From Paracoccaceae bacterium (GTDB lineage: Bacteria > Pseudomonadota > Alphaproteobacteria > Rhodobacterales > Rhodobacteraceae): a DNA stretch of 64,000 bases. The position numbers and the translations under genes were made by a program. Shown here piece by piece: positions 26,482 through 36,000 of the stretch (position 1 is its first letter; each line of letters begins with the position of its first letter). The notes under the pieces were generated by a model. It was not told where the DNA came from. It did no database searches and saw only the letters and a list, made by a program, of their open reading frames with translations. The stretch covers positions 1-64,000 of the forward strand of contig CACGIS010000001.1 in assembly GCA_902573175.1 (NCBI GenBank), in the 5' to 3' direction.

Positions 26482-27408
26482 ATGGCATTTTTTGGATTAA
26501 AAACGAAAGCTTCACAAACACCGCCGGTGAGCGAAAACCTTGAGCGTTTTGTAAGCAATTTTTCGATCGAAGTCATGCCAAGAACGGCAGAAAAAATTGA
26601 AAATTTTAAAGATCTTCTACCTCAAAACACTAGGGTTTATATTGCTCATATCGAAGGAACACCAATTGACGATATGGTCAAAACTGCAAAAGGACTTGCT
26701 GAGGATGGTTTCCCCACAATGCCTCACTTTCCTGCCAGAATAATTAAAGATAAAGTTACTCTAAATGATTGGATATCTCGCTATCAAGGAGAGGCTGGAG
26801 TTAACCAAGCACTATTATTGGCCGGCGGTGTGAGCAAACCACATGGTGATTATGACAGCTCTATGAGCCTTTTGGAAACTGGCCTATTTGACAAAGCTAA
26901 TTTCAAAAACATTCATATTGCAGGCCATCCAGAGGGAAATAAAGATATTGATCCAGACGGAACTACAGTAAACGTAGATGCGGCCCTTAAATGGAAGCAG
27001 AATTATAAAAGTAAAACTGATGCAAAAATGGCAATAGCCACTCAATTTGCTTTTGAAGCTGGGCCTATTATTGAATGGGCCAATTCAATTAAAAATGCTG
27101 GAATTGATATACCTATTCACATTGGGATTGCAGGACCTGCTAAGCTACAGACACTGATTAAGTTCGCTATAGCTTGCGGCGTAGGACCATCCTTGAAAGT
27201 TTTACAAAAAAGAGCAACAGATGTTACAAAACTTCTTTTGCCTTACGAACCTACCGAGGTTTTGTCCCAATTGGCGGATCATAAAGCAAATAACCCCGAC
27301 TTAAATATTGCGAGCGTTCATTTTTTTCCACTAGGGGGGATCAAAACAAACGCTAAATGGGTGACGGAAAACTGTGGAACTGCAGGGCTTCCAGCAAATC
27401 AAATATAA
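26482..27408 (+). CDS. Methylenetetrahydrofolate reductase-like protein
   Basis: This TIM-barrel protein of the MTHFR (MetF-like) superfamily has about 308 residues. Recognisable parts are the strand SNFSIEVMPRTAEKI, MPHFPARIIKD, LLLAGGVSKPHGDYDSS (the flavin/folate region), IHIAGHPEGNKDI and IPIHIGIAGPAKLQTLI. It is more distant from MetF than a housekeeping enzyme would be, so it may run in the oxidative direction, methyl-THF to methylene-THF, during methyl-group catabolism. A TTG at 26470 is possible; the ATG at 26482 has GAGGG at good spacing. It lies between the small protein and the pterin methyltransferase in one operon. Confidence 0.8.
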   Translation: MAFFGLKTKASQTPPVSENLERFVSNFSIEVMPRTAEKIENFKDLLPQNTRVYIAHIEGTPIDDMVKTAKGLAEDGFPTMPHFPARIIKDKVTLNDWISRYQGEAGVNQALLLAGGVSKPHGDYDSSMSLLETGLFDKANFKNIHIAGHPEGNKDIDPDGTTVNVDAALKWKQNYKSKTDAKMAIATQFAFEAGPIIEWANSIKNAGIDIPIHIGIAGPAKLQTLIKFAIACGVGPSLKVLQKRATDVTKLLLPYEPTEVLSQLADHKANNPDLNIASVHFFPLGGIKTNAKWVTENCGTAGLPANQI

Positions 27409-27417
27409 GGAAAAAAA

Positions 27418-28482
27418 ATGGTAGAAACTGTTGTTGAATCAAAAACTAAAGCTGCTGTTTTGGGTTTTGACCACCCTTTTTGTGTAATAGGTGAAAGGAT
27501 AAATCCGACCGGTAGAAAAAAGTTGGCGGCTGAGCTAGAGGCTGGTGATTTTTCAACAGTGGAGAAAGACGCACTGGCTCAGGTAGCGGCTGGCGCAAAT
27601 ATATTAGATATCAACGCAGGGGTAGTATATAACTCCAACCCTAATCCTAACGAAACAGAACCCCCCTTAATGAAAAAAATGATTGAGTTAGTTCAAGGTC
27701 TTATCGATATTCCTTTATGTATTGATAGTTCCGTTCCTGAAGCCTTAGAGATGGGTCTTGAAACTGCTCAAGGCCGCCCACTTCTAAATTCGGTAACGGG
27801 TGAAGAAGAACGCCTAGAATTCGTATTGCCTTTAGTCGCAAAATATAATGTTCCTGTTGTAGCGATAAGTAATGATGATACGGGTATTTCAGAAGATCCT
27901 GATGTTCGCTTTGCAGTTGCGAAAAAAATTGTGGAGCGCGCTTCTGATTTTGGGATACCTGCCAACGATATTGTCGTAGACCCTCTTGTAATGCCTATTG
28001 GAGCGATGGCAACTGCAGGTAAACAAGTATTTACTCTTGTTCGTAAATTACGAGAAGAGTTGGGAGTAAACACCACATGTGGCGCGTCTAATGTTTCGTT
28101 TGGATTGCCAAATCGCCATGGAATTAACAACGCTTTTTTACCTATGGCTATGGGTGCGGGAATGACATCTGCCATAATGAACCCAGTTGCATTACCTGTA
28201 ACGCAGAAAAAAATTGCAGAGAAAAAAGCCGAGGTCTTATCTTCAGGTATAATAATTCCAGAAACGATGGACGATGAGACATTTGTTTCTATATTTGGCT
28301 TGGGATCCACTAAGCCAGGTCCAGGGAAAGAAATGGAAGCAATAAGGGCGGCAAACTTACTCACAAATAATGATCCACACGGTGGAGCTTGGATTAAATT
28401 CAACAAGCCATCCGGTTTCTCAATGGAAGGCTCTGGTGAAGGTGGTAGGTCTCGAAGGCGTGGGGGTAGACGCAGAGGCTAA
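27418..28482 (+). CDS. Pterin-binding methyltetrahydrofolate:corrinoid methyltransferase-like protein
   Basis: This is a DHPS-fold methyltransferase of the MtgA/MeTr type, which moves a methyl group between a corrinoid protein and tetrahydrofolate. Signatures are FCVIGERINPTGRKKL, AAGANILDINAGV, IPLCIDSSVPEAL and NTTCGASNVSFGLPNRHGIN, with TTCGASNVSFG typical of methyl-THF enzymes. It lacks the B12-binding domain of MetH. The last 15 residues are Gly/Arg-rich (SRRRGGRRRG), echoed at the N-terminus of the MttB-family protein at 51248-52792. AAGGAA precedes the ATG, nine bases after the MTHFR-like gene. Its corrinoid partner is not in this window. Confidence 0.82.
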   Translation: MVETVVESKTKAAVLGFDHPFCVIGERINPTGRKKLAAELEAGDFSTVEKDALAQVAAGANILDINAGVVYNSNPNPNETEPPLMKKMIELVQGLIDIPLCIDSSVPEALEMGLETAQGRPLLNSVTGEEERLEFVLPLVAKYNVPVVAISNDDTGISEDPDVRFAVAKKIVERASDFGIPANDIVVDPLVMPIGAMATAGKQVFTLVRKLREELGVNTTCGASNVSFGLPNRHGINNAFLPMAMGAGMTSAIMNPVALPVTQKKIAEKKAEVLSSGIIIPETMDDETFVSIFGLGSTKPGPGKEMEAIRAANLLTNNDPHGGAWIKFNKPSGFSMEGSGEGGRSRRRGGRRRG

Positions 28483-28529
28483 TTAATCGACCTTCGGAAA
28501 CAATCTAACTAACTGTTTTAAATATATTT

Positions 28530-29924
28530 TTAAATATGAATTGCTCGATCATAGGCATCCAACACACTTTCATGCATCATTTCGGAAAGTGTAGGATGAG
28601 GAAAGACTGTCGATATTAAATCTTCCTCAGTTGTCTCAAGCTTTTGACCCAAAACATATCCTTGGATTAGCTCTGTGACTTCCGCACCAACCATATGCGC
28701 ACCTAACAGTTCTCCAGTATCAACATCAAAAATTGTTTTAATAAGGCCTTCTTCCTCGCCCAAGGCAATAGCCTTACCGTTACCGATAAAGGGAAAACGC
28801 CCAACTTTAACCTTTAATCCTTTTTTCTGAGCTTCTTCTTCGGTCAATCCAACGCTTGCTATTTGAGGGTTGCAATAAGTGCACCCCGCGATAGACCTTG
28901 GATCAACTGTATGGACTTCCTTTCCAGCAATTAGCTCAGCCACCATTACACCCTCGTGGCTAGCTTTGTGAGCCAACCAAGGCGCTCCAGCAACGTCTCC
29001 AATTGCGTAAATGCCCTCGATACCAACATTACAATTACGATCAGTTATTATATGCGAATTTTCAGTTTCAATTGGCATTTTTTCAAGGCCTAATCCTTCT
29101 ATATTCCCAACTATACCTACCGCTGAAATAACAGTATCAAATTGTTCATTTATTATTTTACCAGCCTGCTCCATCTGAATATTCGCTAAATTATTCTTAA
29201 GCTCGATTTTCTTTATAGATGTCTGAGTTAAAATTTTCATACCTTGTTTCAAAAATTGTTTATTAGCAAAATTTGCTATTTCAGCATCTTCGGCAGGCAA
29301 TATTCGATCGACTAACTCTATAACAGTAGTGTCAGAACCAAGCGTGTTGTAAAAACTCGCAAATTCTATTCCTATTGCCCCTGAGCCTACTACCAAAAGC
29401 TTTTTAGGCATACGAGTGGGTGTCAAAGCGTGCTTGTAAGTCCATACTATTTCTCCATCTGCCTCCAAACCAGGCAATTCCCTAGCTCGTGCACCAGAAG
29501 CGATGATAATGTTATCCGTTAATAATTCTTCAGCATTTTTGTCTTTTAAAACTCTAATTTTTCCCTTTTCAAGAATAGTAGCCTCTCCAATAAAAGATAT
29601 TACTTTATTCTTTTTTAATAAGTGGGTTACGCCTTGGTTTAGTTTCTTAGAAATACCTCGAGACCGTTTTATCACTGCTTGTAAATCAAAAGATATTTTT
29701 TCTGCATTCAATCCAAACTCATTTGCCCGGTGCATCAGATGAAAGATCTCAGCAGATCGCAACATTGCTTTTGTTGGAATACATCCCCAATTAAGACAGA
29801 TGCCGCCCATATGTTCTTTTTCAACAATTGCAGTCTTAAGACCCAGCTGCGCACTCCGGATGGCAGCAACATATCCGCCGGGCCCAGCACCAATTACAAC
29901 TACGTCAAAATTATTTCGCGACAT
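28530..29924 (-). CDS. lpdA: Dihydrolipoyl dehydrogenase
   Basis: This FAD disulfide oxidoreductase (E3 of 2-oxoacid dehydrogenase or glycine cleavage complexes) reoxidises dihydrolipoamide with NAD. Motifs are VVVIGAGPGGYVAAIRSAQ, the redox disulfide GGICLNWGCIPTKAML, the NAD site LLVVGSGAIGIEFASFY, IYAIGDVAGAPWLAHKA and the C-terminal His-Glu pair in HPTLSEMMHE. The frame opens at TTG 29936, but ATG 29924 lies seven bases after GGAG and is preferred. No E1 or E2 gene is adjacent, so the complex it serves cannot be told. A perfect palindrome lies 23 bases upstream. Confidence 0.95.
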   Translation of the reverse strand: MSRNNFDVVVIGAGPGGYVAAIRSAQLGLKTAIVEKEHMGGICLNWGCIPTKAMLRSAEIFHLMHRANEFGLNAEKISFDLQAVIKRSRGISKKLNQGVTHLLKKNKVISFIGEATILEKGKIRVLKDKNAEELLTDNIIIASGARARELPGLEADGEIVWTYKHALTPTRMPKKLLVVGSGAIGIEFASFYNTLGSDTTVIELVDRILPAEDAEIANFANKQFLKQGMKILTQTSIKKIELKNNLANIQMEQAGKIINEQFDTVISAVGIVGNIEGLGLEKMPIETENSHIITDRNCNVGIEGIYAIGDVAGAPWLAHKASHEGVMVAELIAGKEVHTVDPRSIAGCTYCNPQIASVGLTEEEAQKKGLKVKVGRFPFIGNGKAIALGEEEGLIKTIFDVDTGELLGAHMVGAEVTELIQGYVLGQKLETTEEDLISTVFPHPTLSEMMHESVLDAYDRAIHI

Positions 29925-29946
29925 ATTCATCTCCAAAATATATATC

Positions 29947-29960
29947 GTTTAACGTTAAAC
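29947..29960. promoter_or_regulatory. Perfect 14-bp palindrome upstream of lpdA
   Basis: GTTTAACGTTAAAC is a perfect palindrome starting 23 bases upstream of the chosen lpdA ATG, in a place where a repressor could bind over the promoter. No regulator is identified and short palindromes are not rare in AT-rich DNA. Confidence 0.35.
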
Positions 29961-30008
29961 TATAAATTCTCGATATTCAATCTATCGTTCAGATAAATAT
30001 ACCATAAA

Positions 30009-30587
30009 TTAGGCTGCATACTTATTAATTCTTGAAAGAACAGCCTGATAACCACCATGATCAAAATACTCTTGCTCAAAGAGCGTGTTCGTGCGACCCA
30101 ACTGACTATTCCTATTCGGGAAACGTCCATAACTCCGTATTAATTCACGGTGAGCTCGAGCGTGTTTAAGTAAGTTATGGCCAGATAATGGGAGTTTTTG
30201 TAAAATTTGCCTAATACATTTCTCCTGATCATATAAATTTTCAGAATGCATCAATGGCATATAAAAGAACTGCCGGGCCGGTTCATCTACCTTCAGATCA
30301 AACTCATATTTGATTGACTGCTTAGAGGCAGCCACAGCGGCTCTGTCAGCAGCAAAAGAACTTTTGCTTCCTCGAAAAATATTTCTAGAAAATTGATCCA
30401 GCACAATTATGTAGGCTAAAGCTCCTGAGGGGTAAGTTAACCAAAGGCTATGCCCACCCGAAAGGATATACTGTAAGGTTTCTTTAAATTTTCGTTCAAT
30501 CAAACCATCCAAAGAGTCATCAGAACTATACCAACAATTAGGCCCAACTTCGTCGAGCCAGAAATTCAAAATAAATTCGGGGTCCAT
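30009..30587 (-). CDS. DUF924 family protein
   Basis: A 192-residue soluble protein of the DUF924 (YPTM1-like, TPR-like alpha-helical) family. It has the family opening ILNFWLDEVGPNCWY, the ALAYIIVLDQFSRNIFRGS centre, and FFYMPLMHSE-x-L followed by HARAHRELIRSYGRFPNRN. No enzymatic role is established for the family and nothing here adds one. It stands alone between lpdA and an MFS permease on the same strand; AGGATAACAGGC lies before the ATG. Confidence 0.88.
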   Translation of the reverse strand: MDPEFILNFWLDEVGPNCWYSSDDSLDGLIERKFKETLQYILSGGHSLWLTYPSGALAYIIVLDQFSRNIFRGSKSSFAADRAAVAASKQSIKYEFDLKVDEPARQFFYMPLMHSENLYDQEKCIRQILQKLPLSGHNLLKHARAHRELIRSYGRFPNRNSQLGRTNTLFEQEYFDHGGYQAVLSRINKYAA

Positions 30588-30661
30588 GCCTGTTATCCTG
30601 CTTTTTTTGTTACATTAAGACATGGGTTTTATTTTTTGTGAAGCGATTTTTAAAATGGAAC

Positions 30662-31912
30662 CTAACTTTCATCCATTTCTTCAGCAGCCTCAATAGCTAA
30701 CTCTTGGGCAATTTCAACCGCAACGACGGAAGCTGTGGGGAGGACGGTAGCGTAACTAGATGTATCTACATCAGAAATTCCACGCTGTGTCATTCTGTAA
30801 AAGCCATAAACTGTCATAAAGCCTAGAAAAGTAGCTAAAATTATAAAAAATCCCTCAGGTCCCATTTTTGTCATTAAATATCCTGTAAATAAAGGTCCAC
30901 TTATTGCTCCCAGACCATTTAAAAACAGTAAACCACCGGACGCAGAAGCCATATCATCAATCTCTAGAAAGTCATTTGTATATGCTATCAGCAGTGAGTA
31001 CAGAGGATTGGACATACCTCCAATAAGAAATGCACTTGCCACTATAATTAAAAAAACATCTGCAACTACGACTGCAGACAAAGCTGCAATGAATCCAATT
31101 GCGGATGTTACAACAATCAATATTCTTCGATCCATTCGATCTGAGAGCCAACCAATTGGAAATTGAAAGACCATTGCTCCAATATAGAATGCAGCAACAA
31201 AAGTTGAAATTTCAGACAATGATAAGCCAGCTTGTGTACCAAATACTGGAGCCATGCCAAATTGAGCTGAAAAGATACCCCCTAGAAAAAACATACCCAC
31301 ACAACCTAAGGGGGAAGTAGAAAACAACTCTCTTATACTCATCGGTTTAGTAGCTTCGAAAGCAGGGGTGGGAGTAATAGATAATAAAATAGGTGCGAAA
31401 GAAATCGATACTAATACAGAAATTAAGATAAAAAGCTCAAATCCACCAGGGTCACCAACAAGTAACAAAAGTTGTGCCGCGACGATACCAGCCATTTGTA
31501 CAACCATGTAAGATGACAGAAGCTGACCTCTGTTTTCATTTGTAGCGGCATTATTCAACCAACTTTCCGCTGTTATATAAACACCGCAAAAGCAAAAACC
31601 TATAATTACTCTGCCTACCGTCCAGATCCAAGGATTTACCAAAAGAGGATATAAAATTAAAACTGCAGATATAAATGAGGCTAGAGCTGCAAAAACTCTA
31701 ACATGCCCCACACGCCGAATTAACTCAGGAACCAACCTACTTGCTCCTAAAAAACCCACGAAATAGGCCGACATTACAACTGACATCTCAAAAGTAGAAA
31801 AGTTTTCTAATTCTCCCCTTACGCCAAGTAACGTACCTTGAAGGCCATTCCCAAGCTGTAAAAAAAGCATACCCAACAAAAGAGCCCAAGACCCTTGCAT
31901 AACGAGTAACAT
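30662..31912 (-). CDS. MFS transporter (YcaD-like)
   Basis: A 416-residue major facilitator permease with about twelve membrane helices. The loop-2 motif is seen as ASRLVPELIRRVGHVRVF and its repeat in the second half as GWLSDRMDRRILIV; the WTVGRVIIGFCFCGVYITAESWLN segment resembles the YcaD subgroup. The acidic C-terminal tail (EIAQELAIEAAEEMDES) is cytoplasmic. The ATG has GAGGTG five bases upstream. Substrate unknown. queA follows upstream on the same strand with a 32-base gap, so they may share a transcript without a functional link. Confidence 0.88.
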   Translation of the reverse strand: MLLVMQGSWALLLGMLFLQLGNGLQGTLLGVRGELENFSTFEMSVVMSAYFVGFLGASRLVPELIRRVGHVRVFAALASFISAVLILYPLLVNPWIWTVGRVIIGFCFCGVYITAESWLNNAATNENRGQLLSSYMVVQMAGIVAAQLLLLVGDPGGFELFILISVLVSISFAPILLSITPTPAFEATKPMSIRELFSTSPLGCVGMFFLGGIFSAQFGMAPVFGTQAGLSLSEISTFVAAFYIGAMVFQFPIGWLSDRMDRRILIVVTSAIGFIAALSAVVVADVFLIIVASAFLIGGMSNPLYSLLIAYTNDFLEIDDMASASGGLLFLNGLGAISGPLFTGYLMTKMGPEGFFIILATFLGFMTVYGFYRMTQRGISDVDTSSYATVLPTASVVAVEIAQELAIEAAEEMDES

Positions 31913-31944
31913 ACTAACACCTCAAAAAACTGAACATGGATTTT

Positions 31945-32997
31945 TTACGGAAATAGAAGCGACGAATCTCCATAAGAAAAAAATCTGTAACGATGCTTTA
32001 TGGCGTGTTTATAGATAGTTTCAATAGTGTCGTTACCCGAAAAAGCCGAAACGAGCATTATCAAAGTAGATTTTGGCAAATGGAAATTTGTCATTAATCC
32101 ATCCGCAATTTTAAATTGGAAACCCGGGTAGATAAAAATATCAGTCTCGCCATGCCACTCAGATAGCTTCCCAGTTGATAGAGCCGCAGTTTCTAACAAT
32201 CTTAACGCGGTAGTCCCCACTGGAATTATTCTTCCACCATTTTTTTTTGTTTCTTTGATCTCTTCTGCTGTCTGCTGACTGATCTCTCCATATTCCGCAT
32301 GCATTTTATGCTTTTTAATATCTTCATCTTTAACAGGTAGAAATGTTCCTGCTCCAACATGAAGCGTCACAAAAGAAATTTCCACGCCAGCATCCCTAAT
32401 TTTATCCAACAAAGGGTCATCAAAATGTAGGGAGGCCGTCGGTGCCGCTACAGAACCTAACTTCCGTGCAAAGACAGTTTGATAATCAAGCTTGTCGTAG
32501 TCATCTGCTTTCCGCTTTGAAGCAATGTAAGGAGGTAGAGGCATAACCCCGAGTTTTTCCAAGTATCTAATGAATTCAGAGCCATCACTATTAAATTCAA
32601 GCAAACCCTGCCCACAAACCTTGTCTATAAGTTTCGCATTAAAACTTTTATTAAAATGAATTGTCTCCTCTAATTTTACTTTACGCAAGGGTTTGATCAA
32701 TGCACTCCATATTCCCTTTTGCTTTGTAGCTAGAAGAGTAACCTCTATTTTGGCAGATGATATTTCACTACCCTCAATTGATCGGCTTCTAACCCCATTT
32801 AATCGCGCCGGAAGTACTTTTGTATCATTTAAAACCAGTCTATCTCCAGATTTTAAAAATTTTGGAAGATTATCAACAAAACTATCATAAATTTCATCTC
32901 CCTTCGCCACCAGTAAGCGAGCTGAAGATCTCGGGTTAGCCGGTCTTGTCGCAATTAGTTCTTCCGGCAAATTAAAATCAAAATCACTTAAAAACAT
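31945..32997 (-). CDS. queA: S-adenosylmethionine:tRNA ribosyltransferase-isomerase QueA
   Basis: QueA transfers and rearranges the ribosyl part of SAM onto 7-aminomethyl-deazaguanine in tRNA to give epoxyqueuosine. Family motifs are FDFNLPEELIATRPANPRSSARLL, DRLVLNDTKVLPARL, YQTVFARKLGSVAAPTASLHF, FVTLHVGAGTFLPV, MHAEYGEIS, GTTALRLLE and TNFHLPKSTLIMLVSAF. Length of 350 residues is standard. Only three bases separate it from the upstream YhdP-like gene. gluQ at 40049-40885 acts later in the same queuosine tRNA pathway. Confidence 0.96.
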   Translation of the reverse strand: MFLSDFDFNLPEELIATRPANPRSSARLLVAKGDEIYDSFVDNLPKFLKSGDRLVLNDTKVLPARLNGVRSRSIEGSEISSAKIEVTLLATKQKGIWSALIKPLRKVKLEETIHFNKSFNAKLIDKVCGQGLLEFNSDGSEFIRYLEKLGVMPLPPYIASKRKADDYDKLDYQTVFARKLGSVAAPTASLHFDDPLLDKIRDAGVEISFVTLHVGAGTFLPVKDEDIKKHKMHAEYGEISQQTAEEIKETKKNGGRIIPVGTTALRLLETAALSTGKLSEWHGETDIFIYPGFQFKIADGLMTNFHLPKSTLIMLVSAFSGNDTIETIYKHAIKHRYRFFSYGDSSLLFP

Positions 32998-33000
32998 AGA

Positions 33001-36000
33001 CTATTCCAAATTGGGAACTGGCCGACGAAAAATTTCTCTGAAAATAGCAGGAGTAAAAATAGAAAGAGGATTCACCAATACTTCTGGCCTATCCGCATTT
33101 CCCTTTAATCTGTAATTAAAACCTAAAAGCCCCTCACCTTTTCTTGTAAAGATAGATCCGATTGCGTTGACAACATAAAGAGGCGATAATACCCCCTGCA
33201 TATTCAAATCGTTGGTAGCTTTAGCATAATACCCTTCGAGCGAAATTCCGATCGAAGGACCAAATGCCGAAGCTCTTTCAAACTTTATTTGATCTGGCAA
33301 GTTGACAAAGTCGGCCTCAATTTCATTTAAAACTAACCCAGGACCTTGAAGTTGATCTAACAAACCAACAATGCTTATAGCATCTAATAGCTCAAGCAAA
33401 GCAGGCATATTTCGCAAGCGAATGTTTTTAATTTTTAACTTTCCTTGCATTCCAGATGAATTTTTTAGATGCCTGAGGTTTAGCTGTGCTGTACCCCCGT
33501 CAGCTGCTTTTGCTGCACCTAGTGCTCTAATAAAAGATCCTGCATTATTAGAATTAGCCCTAATACTGTAGCCCTCCTCAACTCTTTCCAAAGCTCCATC
33601 AAAAGAAGCTAAGTCATTCAGGTTACCAGAAAATTTACCCTTTCCAGTAGCCTCCAAAGCGGCAGTAAATTTCGTTATAACTTGTTCCTCATATAATTTT
33701 AATTCATCCAAATAAATTATTATTGGGGTTGAGTTTTTTGATGAATTTTTAACTAAAGGCAATTTAATAAACTCTTGCATATCAAGTTCACCGCCAGTGA
33801 CCTCGATTACTCCTTCTTTTTCTATGATTAACTGAAGGTCAAATACATCTTCTAAAGCTAGCTTTTCAAAATTAAGCATAAAGTTTTCATCTTTTTGTTG
33901 CACACCCGAACCTACCAATACTAAATCAGGAGAGCTCAAAGAGATATTGTTAAGAACAAACTCATTCCCTATAGCCCCAGATACTTTTAGCTCAGCCTCT
34001 TCAGTCATTTCTTTGACCCAACCAATTGGAAGATAGCTCAACTCAACTCCTCTCAAATTGCTGACTAGGTCGAATTCAACCTTATTACTTTCTAGAAATT
34101 TTAAATAAAGTTTAGCTGGAGCGGATCCTGAAATTTCTATTTCAGGCATACCAACGGGTAGCATTTCCAAAGCTTTTTCTGATAAATTGAAATCAATTTC
34201 CAAAAATTTAGCTTCATCTTTTGCTAAAGAGCCCGAAAGTTCTGCTTGAATGGGTAAATTTTTCACTTTTGCATTACCCTTTATTTCTAATCCTTCTTTG
34301 TCAGCAAAAAAATCTAAAGTGCCGTTTGAAATAATGAAATCCGGATTAATTACATCGGACGAAAACTTTTGAGCCGTTCCATTAACTTCATAAGTAATTT
34401 CATCTGATGTTAAATTACTTTTCAAAAGTACTTCCACTCGACCCTTTCCGGAAATTTGTGCATTTCCAAAATTTACTGGTTGCTGCACTCTGTCCAGTAA
34501 CTTTAAAGGTGGTTTATTTAAAACTTGAGATATAGAGGTTAACGCACCATCAGCATTAATTAGTATCTCTGCTGGACTAGGTTTAATACGGCTATCTTTG
34601 ATAAAAAAGCTACTTCCAGCAATATCAATTACTTTACCAGTATCATCAAAAATAATACCTTCCTCCAAAATGACACTTGTCGCATAATCCTTAGAAACGA
34701 AGTGTCCGTTGGATTGTTCTACTAGAGGGAATCCTTTCAAAGGAGTAAAACTAGTCTCAGAAAATGCAAAACTCCATGATAGTTTTGGAGCTAATCCACT
34801 TTCTATTTCCGTTTGCATAGAAATATCAAAAAGTTCACTGTCTTCGAAATGGTCAGCTACCCATTTTCTTACTTTTGGTTTATGTTTTTCAGGCCAAAAA
34901 TAAAAGACGTTTTCTAAGTCTGCAGCATCACTGTGTGTATCTAAAGAAACAATCCAGTTATTATCCCTAACTGAAATAAACCCATCTGTGTGTACACTCA
35001 CTAATGAGTTCTGATCATAAATATATAACTGGGGTATTTCAACGTCAAAAGGATCAAGTTGAACCCTAAAAGTTGTAGACGCGGAATTTGAGGAAATACC
35101 ATTGTTTAATAAACCAAATCCTCCAGTTTGGAGATCACTAAAGTTTAATTGTACAACAAATGTTTCTGGCACATCTGCTATATCCTCAACAATCAATAAT
35201 CCATCTGCAGTTGCTTTTAAATCTTTGCTATCAACAAATATCTCATCAAAGTTAATCTCACCGCTTCCTGGAGCATAGGAAAAATAGGTCCTAGCGGAGT
35301 TAAATGCGATTGGTTTAATATCATTTGAAGGCTTCAACAGTCCTGCACCTATTTGCAGAGTTGTGCTTAAGGGTTTGAGTTGTCCATCTTTATCCAATGA
35401 ACCTCTCAAGGCACCAGAAATTGGAGCTTCCAAAATACTTAACCATCCAAATTCTGGAGATAGGCTAGCAATATCTTGGGCAGAAAAGTTATTAAGTATG
35501 AAACCAAAATCACCTTCCATTTGACCTATAGTACTTTTAAAATTTGCCTCAATAGTCGCGACTCCTTCACCCCCCGAAAGCAAAGCCAAATCAAAACCCA
35601 TGAATAATTCTTGATCCTCACGATTTAAGCGAAATCTAGCTCCGTCCACTGTATAAATTCTACCTGTGCGCTGGTCCTCAAACTGCGCAGTTAAGCCAAA
35701 TAAATTTAAATCCTGAAATCTTTCCATTTCATCACTAATGAAAAATTCATCTAATTCTTTTAAAATGCCTATGGCATTGAGCTCGTTAGCCCCAGAAGTA
35801 TTTTCAGATCCAAACTCTAGATTGAGAGAGCCACTATTTTTTCTAACTATTGATAAATTTGCACTGTCTAAAGTTACTGAAGATACTCTAAATTTACCAG
35901 AAACCAGATCAACTAAAGAAAATTTTGTTATTAGCGAATTGAAAGATAAAATTGGCTCTTCATTGGAATAAAATAAATCAACATTTCTTATTTTTATTTC

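Noticed and set aside
27768-28406. 212-codon minus-strand ORF opposite the pterin methyltransferase
   Set aside because: Pure antisense shadow of a well-recognised enzyme, with no ribosome site or family match.
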